Assembly: GCF_000002235.5 (NCBI RefSeq)
Contig: NW_022145606.1
Span: 24,304,095 to 24,368,094 of the forward strand
Direction: 5' to 3'
From: Strongylocentrotus purpuratus
Lineage: Eukaryota; Echinodermata; Echinoidea; Camarodonta; Strongylocentrotidae
Length of the DNA stretch: 64,000 nucleotides
Shown here: piece by piece, positions 33,810 through 46,309 of the stretch
Layout of the letters: every line of letters begins with the position of its first letter
Position numbering within the stretch: position 1 is the first letter of the stretch
Notes under the pieces: generated by a model
Seen by the model: only the letters and a program-made list of their open reading frames with translations
Databases searched by the model: none
What the model was told of the DNA's origin: nothing
Translations under genes and position numbers: made by a program

Positions 33810-33998
33810 AATGGTGATGATGATGGTGATGGTGATGGTGATTATGATAATAATAGTGATGCTGATAGTGATGGTGACGATGAGGGTGGTAGGGAATGGG
33901 GATTGTGATAATGATGGTGGTGATGGTGATGGTGAAGGTGATGGTGATGATGATTGTATTGATGATGTTGATGACGATGATGACGATGATGACGATCT
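33810..33998. repeat. (GATGGT)n / (GAT)n microsatellite
   Basis: GATGGTGATGGTGAT-type repeats with interruptions, giving Asp/Gly-rich frames that are not genes. Confidence 0.9.
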
Positions 33999-34100
33999 TA
34001 AGTTTGTTTAAAAAAGGGCAACTGCGGGCACAAAATCGATTTCGCGTGTTTACTGAGTTCTAATATTAGATTCAGAAATATGAAGCGCATGACACTTTAC

Positions 34101-34190
34101 GTAATCAAAACGCCCCAAATCGCCGAGGTTTTGCCGCGTCATACCAAGAGTGGCCATAAGACAGTCGTCAAGGTGGTGCATGAAGAAACG
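34101..34190 (-). CDS. Candidate internal coding exon, product unknown
   Basis: Ninety bases (30 codons) bounded by a clean acceptor (GTTCTTTCAG at 34191-34200) and a donor (GATTAC|GTAAAG, exon end 34101) on the minus strand. The single frame that stays open reads RFFMHHLDDCLMATLGMTRQ followed by NLGDLGRFDY. The composition is protein-like rather than repeat-like. No family was recognised and no partner exon was found nearby; it is upstream of the lectin promoter on the same strand, so it would belong to another gene. Chance splice-site pairs are possible. Confidence 0.35.
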
Positions 34191-34419
34191 CTGAAAGAAC
34201 AAACAAATATGAGATCTGATTGAATAAAACAAACATTGCATGTGGATTCAATAAAGCTTGTAACCATTAATGCAGTGTATTTGTTTGGCGGAGACCTGGG
34301 TATGGCACGCCAAAACCGTCAAAGTTCGGCGAGTTTAGATGAATGTGGTCGAGAAAAAAAAGCAGTCAAGAAATAAAAAAGCATGATTTCTTAATACCAA
34401 ATCAGAGCCGTTCTTCATA

Positions 34420-34720
34420 ATACGAGAAGAGGGTCGATATTAAAAATACGATATGAGGGTCGATATTCATAATACGAAAACCAAGGCGATGCGCTAGTGC
34501 TTTTTGGTAGGACATTAATCCTCACTACCAGGTCTATCGGAGAGGACCTTAAGCCGTCTGTCCTCTGGTTGCTAATTTACCAACAAGCATTTATGCTTTA
34601 ATAGCAGTCAGGTATAATAACCAACACTAAACACAAATTAAGGGTCGCTTTTCATATAACGAAATGAGGGTCGCTATTCATAAACATGAAATAAACAAAC
34701 AACATAGCAATAAGAATGGG
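34420..34720. repeat. GGGTCGNTATTCATAATACGA repeats
   Basis: Copies of GGGTCGATATTCATAATACG and GGGTCGCTATTCATAA lie at about 34430, 34457, 34644 and 34668. The same motif, in both orientations, makes up the foldback at 47365-47750 and recurs at the start of the other two array units. Confidence 0.6.
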
Positions 34721-37601
34721 AGATATTTAATGGGGAACTGACTTTGGGGGACGACACATGGCCCGGAATATTTATTGAAAATATTTATTAAAAACTTACA
34801 TTTATAAACAAATAAAGAAAAAAAGGCGTGCCCCAATAATGTTCGCATCCATCACCGCGAGCCCCATCCAGCCACCCCTCCCCAGATCAGTCCGACCACG
34901 ATGCGCCATTCGGCCCACCCTCTCTGCAGTATTCCCTTGGTACATGTTTACGGATATAAGTGATATTTTGTAAGCTTTTTTAACAGTTTTTTGTCAATGG
35001 AACATCACTTTTTAGGAGTCTTGGATGTGATTTATTACTATCAAACTGGAAAAATGGATTAGCTTGATAAAGTATTGCATTTACAAAAAAAAAAAAAAAA
35101 AAAAGACAATGCACTCAGTATACTTGCGTAAAAAAAAATGCTATGGCGGTATCGTTATTTTGTTAAATATGATATTTATAAGAGAATCATGCTTTTTGCC
35201 CATTGTAAGAAAGAGGTAAAAATAATCGCACAAAGACTTGGGGTCTGTTGTAATTTATTCAAATACTCGACACATAGGCTCAACATTACAAGCCCACATC
35301 AGATTTCTCTCATGCAATAACTTTACTTTTCCATTTTAGACGTTTGCAGTAAGCAAGAGTAACCCCTCCTAACCGTTATGGGTCACTCTTGCCACCCATG
35401 ATAACTATGCTCTTGAAGAGGTTAAGGACCTGTGTTTCATGAACAAATGTTAATTATTAAGTTGTTTATCATCATATTTTCCTTATCTATGCCTTATACG
35501 TTGTTAATATTAGACTTGAAGTGTTTATCTGGTCCATTTTTTTAAAACATCATTATTGACTTTAGGAAGCTTCAATAGATTTAGGTGAAATGTTAATTTA
35601 TATAGTTCTAATCTATGAGCAATATCCTGTTCGAAATAATCTCTGTGTCATTACGCTGACTGTCAGCATTTTCAGAGAGGTATATGAACCTGAACAAAAT
35701 CTCTTGGGATGACTTCATATTCGAAATATGACGGTAAAGGTTCGGACAAACAAAGTGTTTGTAGTTATTATATTAATTTACGTCTGCAGTTTATGTGGCC
35801 TTCAGGAAAATAAGATGATCAAGTCCTTACCATTTTGGTGCTCACATACCGCCTCTTCTTCTCTCAAAACGTAATCACGTTGACGTTAACTCAACTTTAT
35901 ATTTAAATTGATCATTCATAAATTCTTTAAGGACGTTTTCAACTTTCTCATACGTTTTAATATTTAATTTGAGTATATGTTATTTACATTCTAAGTAAGA
36001 TAATCGTAGCTACATACGGACCATATGAGTTACATCGACGCCTACCGATTAACATCTGCAAGTTTATCATAACAACTAAGAGTTATGAGTGTAGTATTCA
36101 TATTGTTATTGCGAATCTTATGCTTTCATGCTTTTACATTTTAAATATACATATATAATAGCGAGAAGTTGAATTCGAAAGGGAATGATTTAAAACATTC
36201 CGTACAGTTACCAACTAAAGTTCATACAATTACCAGGTTTTGTCATTTTTTTAAGTTTGCGAACAATTGATCTGCCCGATTTATGTTTCTTGACTATGTG
36301 ACATATAAAAGTTAAATCTAGAAGTATCTAAAAAGGCCTTATTTTAACCAGTTCACCTGTAATTCTTGAGTAACAAAAACACTAGAAAAAAGGGAAAACA
36401 TGGAAGGACAGAAAATCGGAATAAAAGACATTTCAAGTGGTGTTTTTTTTTCTTAAAAAATGTTCCTCCATTATGTGGTGGACTCTTTGTTTGGCGGAAA
36501 TATGCTTTACTAGTTAATTCAAAGGAAATTGTTCAAAACCCCTAAAAAGCTTAGTGAATTAACTCCAGGAATATGTGCGCTACAGTTGCGAAGCTGGTAT
36601 AAAAATAGAAGGGCAACAATCCTTTCATTTTGGGTAATAGAACTCTAGAAGTACATTATGTTTGTAATATTTTTTCTTCCCCAAAACCACAATTATATGA
36701 GATTGGATACTTTTTAATTAGTACATTGTCATAAGCAAAAACAAAAGCAAAGATTCCATGATATTGTATGTAATTATTTAATCCTTGATTAATTTCCTCT
36801 GTTTTACTGACCTTTGATTTTGTACAGTGTCTCTTAGGAAAGCAGTTTTAATTAATGAGTGTGTTACCTTAACAAACAAAACGAATACATACAAAATAAA
36901 TGAACACAGCTTATTGATGAGAGATGTTTTTAACCCATTGGACAAATTGAAGCAAGTTTATAGGTGTTTTAAAGAAACGAGCAAAACTGTCAGTCCATTA
37001 CGTTTAATTGTTTATGTATGTTTCTCTTTACATATACCAATGAAAGGAAACGAATATTTAAATAATTGTTAGATATCATTCAATGTAAATTTGTCAAGGT
37101 ACTTGAAGAAAAAATACAGAAGAAGATTTGTTGAGCGAAATGCAGTTCTCAAACTTACTTTGTGTATTTCGCACATGCGAACATAAACCTGCGAACATAA
37201 AGGTCCTACATTAATGATTCATTCCAATTTCATAATTTAGATAATATTAATAATAATAATGATGATAATTGTTATAATGATAATAATAGTTGTCCTCTTT
37301 ACACATGGTAGCCCCATTAGTGCTAATACTTTGGGCCCTGGAATCATATTCTTAACCCGCTTTAGTCAATTAAGTATGCTATTTAAAATTATCACTCAGT
37401 TTTTAATTATCTACCTAAATTAAACTCTCCCTTTACATCTACCACATTAGCGAATGTAGACAGTTCCAAATCTTTTGTTGCAAATGTAGACATGTTTTCT
37501 CTTTTTCGGGAGGGGGGGGGGGGTTCGGGGAAAAAGATTCAGGGTATGCGAGGTTTTGGTTTCCAAGGCTTTGGTTTCCCAGACACTATTTGAACATATT
37601 A
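34486..37601. repeat. 3-kb tandem array, unit A
   Basis: 3116 bp starting GCGATGCGCTAGTGC and ending at the start of unit B. Shared landmarks with B and C include ACACATGGCCCGGAATATT, TAACCCCTCCTAACCGTTAT, TCGACGCCTACCGATTAACA and TACCAGGTTTTGTCATTTTT. The first 80 bp resemble the SINE body at 30430. Unit A lacks a 45-bp segment present in B and C (near 36188). Two short open frames (35138-35320 and 36827-37072) recur in B; they match no family. Confidence 0.9.
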
Positions 37602-40600
37602 GCGATGCGCTATTGCCCTTTGGTAAGACATTAATCCTCATTACCAGGTCTCTCGGAGAGGACCTTTTAAAAGCCGTCTGTCCTCTTAATACCAACAAGC
37701 ATTTATGCTTTCTTAGCAGTCAGATGAAATAACCAACACTAAACACAAATTAAGGGTCGCTATTCATATAACGAAATGAGGGTCACTATTCATGAACATG
37801 AAATAAACAAACAACATAGCTATAAGAATGGGAGATATTGAATGGGGGAAACCCTACGCCTTTTGCGTTGACTTTGGGGGATGACACATGGCCCGGAATA
37901 TTTGTTGAAAACATTTATTAAAAACTTACATTAATTAACAAATAAAGAAAAAACGCATGTCCCAATAATGTTCGCATCCATCACCGCGAGCCCCATCCAG
38001 CCACCCCTCCCCAGATCAGTCCGACCACGCTGCGCCATTTGGCCCACCCTCTCTGCAGTATTCCCTTGGTACATGTTTACGGATATAAGTGATATTTTGT
38101 AAACTTCTTTTACATTTTTTTTGTAAAGGGAACATCACTTTTTAGGAGTCTTGGATGTGATTTATTACTATCAAACTGGAAAAATGGATTAGCTTGATAA
38201 AGTATTGCATTTACAAAAAAAAACAAAAAAAAGACAATGCACTCTATACTGTACTTGTGTAAAAAAATATGCTTTGGCGGTATCGTTATTTTGTTAAATA
38301 TGATATTTATAAGAGAATCATGCTTTTTGCCCATTGTAAGAAAGAGGTAAAAATAATCACACAAAGACTTGGGGTCTGTTGTACTTTATTCAAATACTCG
38401 ACACATAGGCTCAACATTACAAGCCCACATCAGATTTCTCTCATGCAATAACTTTACTTTTCCATTTTAGACGTTTGCAGTGAGCAAGAGTAACCCCTCC
38501 TAACCGTTATGGGTCACTCTTGCCACCCATGATAACTATGCTCTTGAAGAGGTTGAGGACCTGTGTTTCATGAACAAATGTTAATTATTAAGTTGTTTAT
38601 CATCATATTTTCGTTATCTATGCCTTAGACGTTGTTAATATCAGACTTGAAGTGTTTATCTGGTCCATTTTTTTAAAACATCATTATTGACTTTAGGAAG
38701 CTTCAATAGATTTAGATGAAATGTTTAATTGATATAGCTCTAATCTATGAGCAATATCCTGTTCGAAATAATCTCTGTGTCATTACGCTGACTGTCAGCA
38801 TTTTCAGAGAGGTATATGAACCTGAACAAAATCTCTTGGGATGACTTCATATTCGAAATATGACGTAATCACATTGACGTTAACTCAACTTTATATTTAA
38901 ATTGATCATTCATAAATTCTTTAAGGACGTTTTTAACTTTTTCATACGTTTTAATAATTAATTTGAGTATATGTTATTTACATTCTAAGTAAGATAATCG
39001 TAGCTACATACGGACCATATAAGTTACATCGACGCCTACCGATTAACATCTGCAAGTCTATCATAACAACTAAGAGTTATGAGTATATTATTCATATTGT
39101 TATTGCGAATCTAATGCTTTCATGCTTTTACATTTTAAATATACATAATATATAATAGCGAGAAGTTGAATTCGAAAGGGAATGAGCCTAAACTATTTGT
39201 TTTAACAAGATCATTATACAACTATATGATTTAAAACATTCCGTACAGTTAACAACTAAAGTTCATACAATTACCAGGTTTTGTCATTTTTTAAGTTTGC
39301 GAACAATTGATCTGCCCGATTTATGTTTCTTGACTATGTGACATATAAAAGTTAAATCTAGAAGTATTTAAAAAGGCCTTATTTTAACCAGTTCACCTGT
39401 AATTCTTGAGTAACAAAAACACTAGAAAAAAGGGAAAACATGGAAGGACAGAAAATCGGAATAAAAGACATTTCAAGTGGTGTTTTTTTTTTCTTAAAAA
39501 ATGTTCCTTCATTATGTGGTGGACTCTTTGCTTGGCGGAAATATGCTTTACTAGTTAATTCAAAGGAAATTGTTCAAAACCCCTAAAAAGCTTAGTGAAT
39601 TAACTCAAGAAATATGTGCGCTACAGTTGCGAAGCTGGTATAAAAATAGAAGGGCAACAATCCTTTCATTTTGGGTAATAGAACTCTAGGAGTACATTAT
39701 GTTTGTAATATTTTTTCCTCCCCAAAACCACAATTATATGAGATTGGATACTTTTTAGTTAGTACATTGTCATAAGCAAAAACAAAAACAAAGATTCCAT
39801 GATATTGTATGTAAATACTTAATCCTTGTTTAATTTCCTCTGTTTGACTGACCTTTGATTTTGTACAGTGTCTCTTAGAGAAGCAGTTTTAATTAATGAG
39901 TGTGTTACCTTAACAAACAAAACGAATACGTACAAAATAAATGAACACAGCATATTGATGAGAGATATTTTTAACCCATTGGACAAATTGAAGCAAATTT
40001 ATAGGTGTTTTAAAGAAACGAGCAAAACTGTCAGTCCATTACGTTTAATTGTTTATGTATGTTTCCCTTTACATATACCGATGAAAGGAAACGAATATTT
40101 AAATAATTGTTAGATATCATTCAATGTAAATTTGTCAAGGTACTTGAAGAAAAAATATAGAAGAAGATTTGATGAGCGAAATGCAGTTCTCAAACTTACT
40201 TTGTGTATTTCGCACATGCGAACATAAACCTGCGAACATAAAGGTCCTACATTAATGATTCATTCCAATTTCATAATTTAGATAATGTTAATAATAATAA
40301 TGATGATAATTGTTATAATGATTATAATAGTTGTCCTCTTTACACATGGTAGCCCCATTAGTGCTAATACTTTGGGCCCTGGAATCACATTCTTAACCCG
40401 CTTTAGTCAGTTAAGTATGCTATTTAAAATTATCACTCAGTTTTTAATTATCTACCTAAATTAAACTTTCCCTTTACATCTACCACATTAGCTAATGTAG
40501 ACAGTTACAAATCTTTTGTTGCAAATGTAGACATGTTTTCTCTTTTTCGGGGGGGGGGGGGTCGGGGAAAAAGATTAAGGGTATGCGAGGTTTTGTTTTC

Positions 40601-40638
40601 CAAGGCTTTGGTTTCCCAGTCACTATTTGAACATATTA
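37602..40638. repeat. 3-kb tandem array, unit B
   Basis: 3037 bp, very close to unit A by eye. It lacks about 140 bp present in A (35728-35867) and C, the deletion edges sharing GACG. A G run occurs near its end at 40549-40561, as in A (37510-37522). Confidence 0.9.
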
Positions 40639-43600
40639 GCGATGCGCTATTGCCCTTTGGTAAGACATTAATCCTCATTACCAGGTCTCTCGGAGAGGAC
40701 CTTTTAAAAGCCTTCTGTCCTCTAAATACCAACAAGCATTTATGCTTTCTTAGCAGTCAGATGAAATAACCAACACTAAACACAAATTAAGAGTCGCTAT
40801 TCATATAACGGAATGAGGGTCACTTTTCATAAACATAAAATAAACACACAACATAGCAAAAAGAATGGAAGATATTGAATGGGGGACACCCCCAAGCCTT
40901 TTGCATTGACTTTGGGGGACGACACATGTCCGGGAATATTTGTTGAAAACATTTATTAAAAACTTTCATTTATGAATAAATAAAGAAAAAACGCGTGCCC
41001 CAATAATGTTCGCATCCATAACCGCGAGCCCCATCCAGCCACCCCTCCCCAGATCAGTCCGACCAAGCTGCGCCATTCGGCCCACCCTCTCTGCAGTTTT
41101 CCCTTGGTACATGTTTACGGATATAAGTGATATTTTGTAAACTTTTTTAAAAAGTTTTTGTCAATGGAACATCACTTTTTAGGTGTCTTGGATGTGATTT
41201 ATTACTTTCAAACTGCAAAAAGGGATAAGCTTGATAAATAATTGCATTTGCGAAAAAAAAAGAAAAAGAAAATGTACTTAGTATACTTGCGTAACAAAAT
41301 ATGCTATGGCGGTATCGTTACTTTGTTAAATATGATATTTAGAAGAGAATCATGCTTTTTGCCCCTTGTAAAAAAAGAGGTAAAAACAATCGCACAAAGA
41401 TTTGGGGTCTGTTGTAATTTATTCAAATACTCGACACATAGACTCAAAATTACAAGCCCACATCCGATTTCTCTCATGCAATAACTTTACTTTTCCATTT
41501 TAGACGTTTGCAGTGAGCAAGAGTAACCCCTCCTAACCATTATAGGTCACCGTTGCCACCCATGATAACTATGCTCTTGAAGAGGTTGAGGACGCGTGTT
41601 TTATGAACAAATGTTAATTATCAAGTTGTTTATCATAATCAATTTATTATCTATGCCTTAGACGAGTTTTATATCAGACTTGAAGTGTTTATCTGGCCCA
41701 TTTTTTTAAAACATCATTATTGAATTTAAGAAACCGTCAATATATTTAGGTGAAATGTAAATGTATATAGTTCTAATCAATGAGCAATATCCTGTTCGGA
41801 ATAATCTCCGTGTCATTACACTGACTGTCACCTTTTTTAGAGAGGTATATTAACCTTAACAAAATCTCTTGGGATGACATCATATTCGAAATATGACGGT
41901 AAAGGTTCGGACAAACAAAGTGTTTGTAATTATTATATTTTTTTCTTTCTGCAGTGTATGTGGCCTTCACGACATTAGATGATCAAGTCCTTACCATTTT
42001 AATGATTTAATACCGCCTCTTCTTCTCTAAAAATGTAATCACATTGACTTGAACTCAACTTTAAATCTAAATTGATCATTCATAAACTATTTAAGGACGT
42101 TTTCAACTTTCTCATACGTTTAATAATTAATTTGAGAATATGTTATTTACATTCTTAGTAAGATAATCGTAGATACACACGGACCATATGAGTTACATCG
42201 ACGCCTACCGATTAACATCTGCAAGTTTATCATAACAACTAAGAGTTATGAGTATAGTATTCATATTATTTTTTGCGAATCTGATGCTTTCATGCTTTTA
42301 CATTTTAAATATACATATATAATAGCGAGAAGTTGAATTTGAAGGAAAATGAGCCTAAACTATTTATTTTAACAAAATCATTATACAACTACATGATTTA
42401 ACAAATTCCGTACAGTTAACAACTAAAGTTTATACCATTTAATACCAGGTTTTGTCATTTTTTAAGTTTGCGAACAATTTATTGGTCCCGATTTATGTTT
42501 CTTGACAATGTGACATATTTAAGCTGACATCTAAAAGTATTTCAATAGGCCTTATTTAAACCAGTTCACCTGTAATTCTGAGTAACAAAAACACTAGAAA
42601 AGAAAAGGTGATACATGGAAGGAAAGAAATTCGGAATAAAAGACATTTCACGTGGTTGGTTTTTTTTCTTAAAAAAAATGTTCCTCCATTATTGTGGTTG
42701 TCTCTTTGCTTAGCGGAAATATGCTATACTGGGCAATTCTAAGAAAATTGTTCAAAATCCCCAAAAAGCTTAATGAATTAACTCCAGGAGTATGTGCGCT
42801 GCAGTTGCGAAGCTGGTATCAAATAAAGGAGGGCAACAATCCTTTCATTTTGGGTAGTAAAACTCTAGGAGTACATTAACTTTTTGTTTCTTCTCCCCAA
42901 AACCACAATCATATGAGATTGGATTCTTACAGTTAGTAAATTGTCATAAGCAAAAACAAAAACAAAGATTCGATGATATGTTATGTATTTATTTAATCCT
43001 TGTTTAATTCCCTCTGTATTATTGACCTTTGATTTTTACAGAGCCTCTCAGGAAAGCAGTTTTAATACTGAGAGTGTTACCTTAAAAAACAAAACGAATA
43101 CATACAAAATAAATGAACACAAGTTATTGATGAGAGATATTTTTAACCCATTGGACAAATTGAAGCAGAGTTATAGGTGTTTTAAAGAAACAAGCAAAAC
43201 TGTCAGTCCGTTACGTTTAATTGTTTATGTATTTTTCCCTTAAGGGCAACAAATACCGATGAAAGGAATCGAATAGTCACATAAATGTTAGATATCATAC
43301 ATCTATGTTTAGAGAATGACTATATATTTGTGTCAATAACCTAAACAACACCCATTGATTTTGTTCATGATAAAGTAGTCTGTAACAACAACAATAAGAA
43401 CAAAGCTGTTCCCGGTACAATTGAATTGAGTAACAATACTAACCAATACTCCTGAGAATTACCCCCTTGTGAAGCAAGTTGTGAAGCTGGGTTAAGACAA
43501 ATAATGTACCTAGTAATTAACTTGAAAATTAATTCATTTTAAACGTGAACATTCTCAATTCAATGTAAATTTGCCAAGGAACTTGAAGAAAAAAAGAAGA

Positions 43601-43838
43601 AGAAAATTTGTTGAGCAAAATGCAGTTCTCAAACTTACTTTGCGTATTTTGCACATGCGAACATAAACATGCGAACATAAAGGTCCTACATAAATGATTC
43701 AATCCAATATCATAATTTAAATAATATTAACGATAATACTAGTTATAATGATAATAATAGTATGTCTTTTTTACACATGGTAGCCCTATATTAGTACTAA
43801 TGCTTTGGGCCCTGCAATCGTATTGTAAACCCTCTTTA

Positions 43839-44864
43839 CACAGTTAAAATGTTTGTGAACAAGTTGTTTAAAAGTTTAAACAACCTCGGATTAACGGGTG
43901 ACCTGATCTGAGAGTTTTTTTTATATATTAAGCATCTCGATTTGTTTAAAGTTTAAACACTAAGTTGATCAACATTTTTAACAACTTGTTTAAAATCACA
44001 ATTTAAACAACCGGTGTTGTTTAAAGACGGTTGTTTAAAAAGGAGCTGTTGTTCAGTGGGGGTTGTTTACACCAACTGGGTTGTTTAAAAAAAGTTGTTT
44101 AAAAAGGAGCTGTTGTTCAGTGGGTGTTGTTTACACCAACTGGGTTGTTTAAAGAAAGTTGTTTAAAAAGGAGCTGTTGTTCAGTGGGGGTTGTTTACAA
44201 CAAAAGGGTTGTATAATGGGGTATAATTTGGGTTTGATACTCTGAATAAGTGCATCACTACTTCTGGGTCTATATCTAGTTATATGAAGACTAACTATAT
44301 GGTAGGGTAATTCTGCAATTTATGAATTAGCGCCAAAACATGCACGCACGTATAAACTGCACATTGGGATGCATGCAATCTCTATGGCAAGGAATTTAGC
44401 ACACGTTAATATAACCGAGTGCGCGATCAGTGCCGCACTGCATGACGCGACGATTTTAAGTCTACCTATATTCTGACACTTGCGTATAAATACTGACAAT
44501 TTTAACTGTGAACTTACGCTATAAGTTAAAAACTCAAAATTGGTTAATAGAAAAGTGATTTTAATTAAGCCATTGAATCCCCAATCACTTAGAAGCGCGT
44601 CGGTAGCTTGGTCGGCCATGATGTGAAATAAAGCTTCCAAACAACGTGCACTTTACTGGCACGTGACACATGGCCTAATATGTAAACAACACTTTCTAAA
44701 AGCTCTCGTATAGTAAATATAGCAGTCATTAAATTTTAAACAGCGAATGTTTAACAAAATTACTTTTGTTTCGAGCAACATTGTTTACAATTTGTTCAAC
44801 TGTTGTTTAAGATAGTGTACAACTGTAAGTGAACATCACTTTTTTAAGCAACGTTTTTACTGTG
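43839..44864. mobile_element. 1026-bp TA-flanked DNA element rich in TTGTTTAAA
   Basis: Inserted in unit C: units A and B run across the site without it. Left end CACAGTTAAAATGTTTG; right end reversed CACAGTAAAAACGTTG, giving imperfect inverted termini, with a TA on each side. The interior is packed with GTTTAAAC and TTGTTTA motifs and a 67-bp tandem repeat. A 106-codon minus-strand frame (44320-44640) has no recognised domain. The TA target suggests a Tc1/mariner-type mobiliser; unproven. Confidence 0.7.
44033..44215. repeat. 67-bp tandem repeat, about 2.7 copies
   Basis: GTTGTTTAAAAAGGAGCTGT at 44031, 44094 and 44158, each followed by TGTTCAGTGGG and a TTGTTTACA segment. Inside the TA-flanked element. 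Confidence 0.9.
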
Positions 44865-45102
44865 TAGTCAAGTTAGTATGCTGTTTAAAATGATCACTCA
44901 GTTTTTCATTATCTACCAAAACTCAACTTTCCCTTTACATCTCCTACACTAGCGAATGTAGACGATTCCAAATCTTATGTTGCAAATGTAGACATGTTTT
45001 CCCTTTTTTGTTGGGGGGGGGGGGGAAGGGGTAAGGGGATTAAGGGTATGCGAGGTTTTGGTGTCAAAGGCTTTGGTTTCCGAATCACTATTTGAACATA
45101 TT

Positions 45103-46150
45103 TTGATTAGTTGCATTCGACTTGTTATACATGTGCCTATTTATCATTATTTCAATCTAAGGAAATTCATACTAAAATTAGGAACATAAGCTCAATGATA
45201 ATTGCCCCAAAATGTTTGAGAAAACATATATGAAATTCGAATGAACAAGAACAAGTATCGAAGCATGATTTAGGCCTAGCCTTTGTCTCTTCTTTGTCAT
45301 TTTTGTACCCAGCCATGCTGGTTGTAAGTATGCATGAAGGGAAAGGCACTGCTGTTGTGTGTCGGTGTGTGTGTGTGTGTGTGTGGGTGTGAGCGCGTGT
45401 GTGTGTATGTGTGTGTATGTGTGTTAGTGTGAGAGAGAGTATTTGTATGTTATATATTCTGTAGCTTAGTAACATTCTTTTTACTGTACATGTATGTATT
45501 TTGTTGACTATAGGGCCCCGCTCTCAAGCTTATCTTCTGAAGGGGTCCTAAAACCATTCAGTTTATGATGCAATTAAGTTACAATGTGTTGATTGATGTA
45601 CTATTACCATTTTTTATGTAACATATTATATCATGCTTTGTGTTGTGTTGAATAAAATGAACTGAACTGAACTGGAATTTGAAAAAGTCACACATGATTG
45701 GCAATACATTAAATGGGCTTGTTAGGGACTTGGTAACATTGTTAACACGGGAAATAGTGGTGCTAAGGTAATGACTTTAATGCTAGATGTACAATTAAAG
45801 ATAATCTGAAAATTTGAGTGAAAACGGACCATTATTCATGATACAAATAGGAAAAAAATGATCTGATCGATTCCTTAATTCTCCCAACTATATTATTACA
45901 ATTTTATAACATTTTAGGTGAATAGAAAATCATCACAAAGCAATAAAGTGGCTCTCTTCCATTATAGACATTCAAGTGTTGACAGAATTTGTATAGCCTG
46001 TTTTACGTGTTTTTTCATGGAAAAACGGTTGGGAGAATTCAAAAATGGTTGGGAGAATGTACTGTTAAAAACTGTTAGAAGGTGTCATACATCGACCTTT
46101 TCAAAGAAAACCATAGATATATTCATGGTTTGAGAATTTGTTCAGGATTT
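45103..46150. other. Gene-free stretch with (GT)n microsatellite
   Basis: A GT/TG tract with interruptions at 45362-45424, then AT-rich DNA. AATAAAATGAACTGAACTGA at 45650 looks like the tail of a retroposed sequence. No gene recognised. Confidence 0.55.
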
Positions 46151-46309
46151 TTTCATGTCAGAGGGTTAGTAGAGTAGAAGGAATATAGTAAGTAACATAA
46201 TATACAAAAATTAAGCAATTTTTGTCATCAACCTTCAACAATGTTACCAAGTCACTTTGTGAGATTTGTTGTGTTACGTAATTAATTGTTAAATACAAAA
46301 ATGATACAT

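Larger units (their letters stand above)
40639..45102. repeat. 3-kb tandem array, unit C with two extra segments
   Basis: Most diverged copy, 4464 bp. Relative to A and B it has an extra segment of about 259 bp (43299-43557) and a TA-flanked element (43839-44864). Without them it would be about 3.18 kb. It ends with CACTATTTGAACATATT as the other units do, and unrelated sequence follows. Confidence 0.85.

Noticed and set aside
33997..34000. CRISPR-like array among the many direct repeats
   Set aside because: The repeats in this window are microsatellites, minisatellites or tandem duplications without regular unique spacers, and the DNA is eukaryotic.
35138..37072. Two short ORFs conserved between array units A and B (60 and 81 codons) as possible genes
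   Set aside because: Differences between copies in the 81-codon frame are mostly amino-acid changing, the frames are shortened or shifted in unit C, and no domain is present. Conservation reflects recent duplication.
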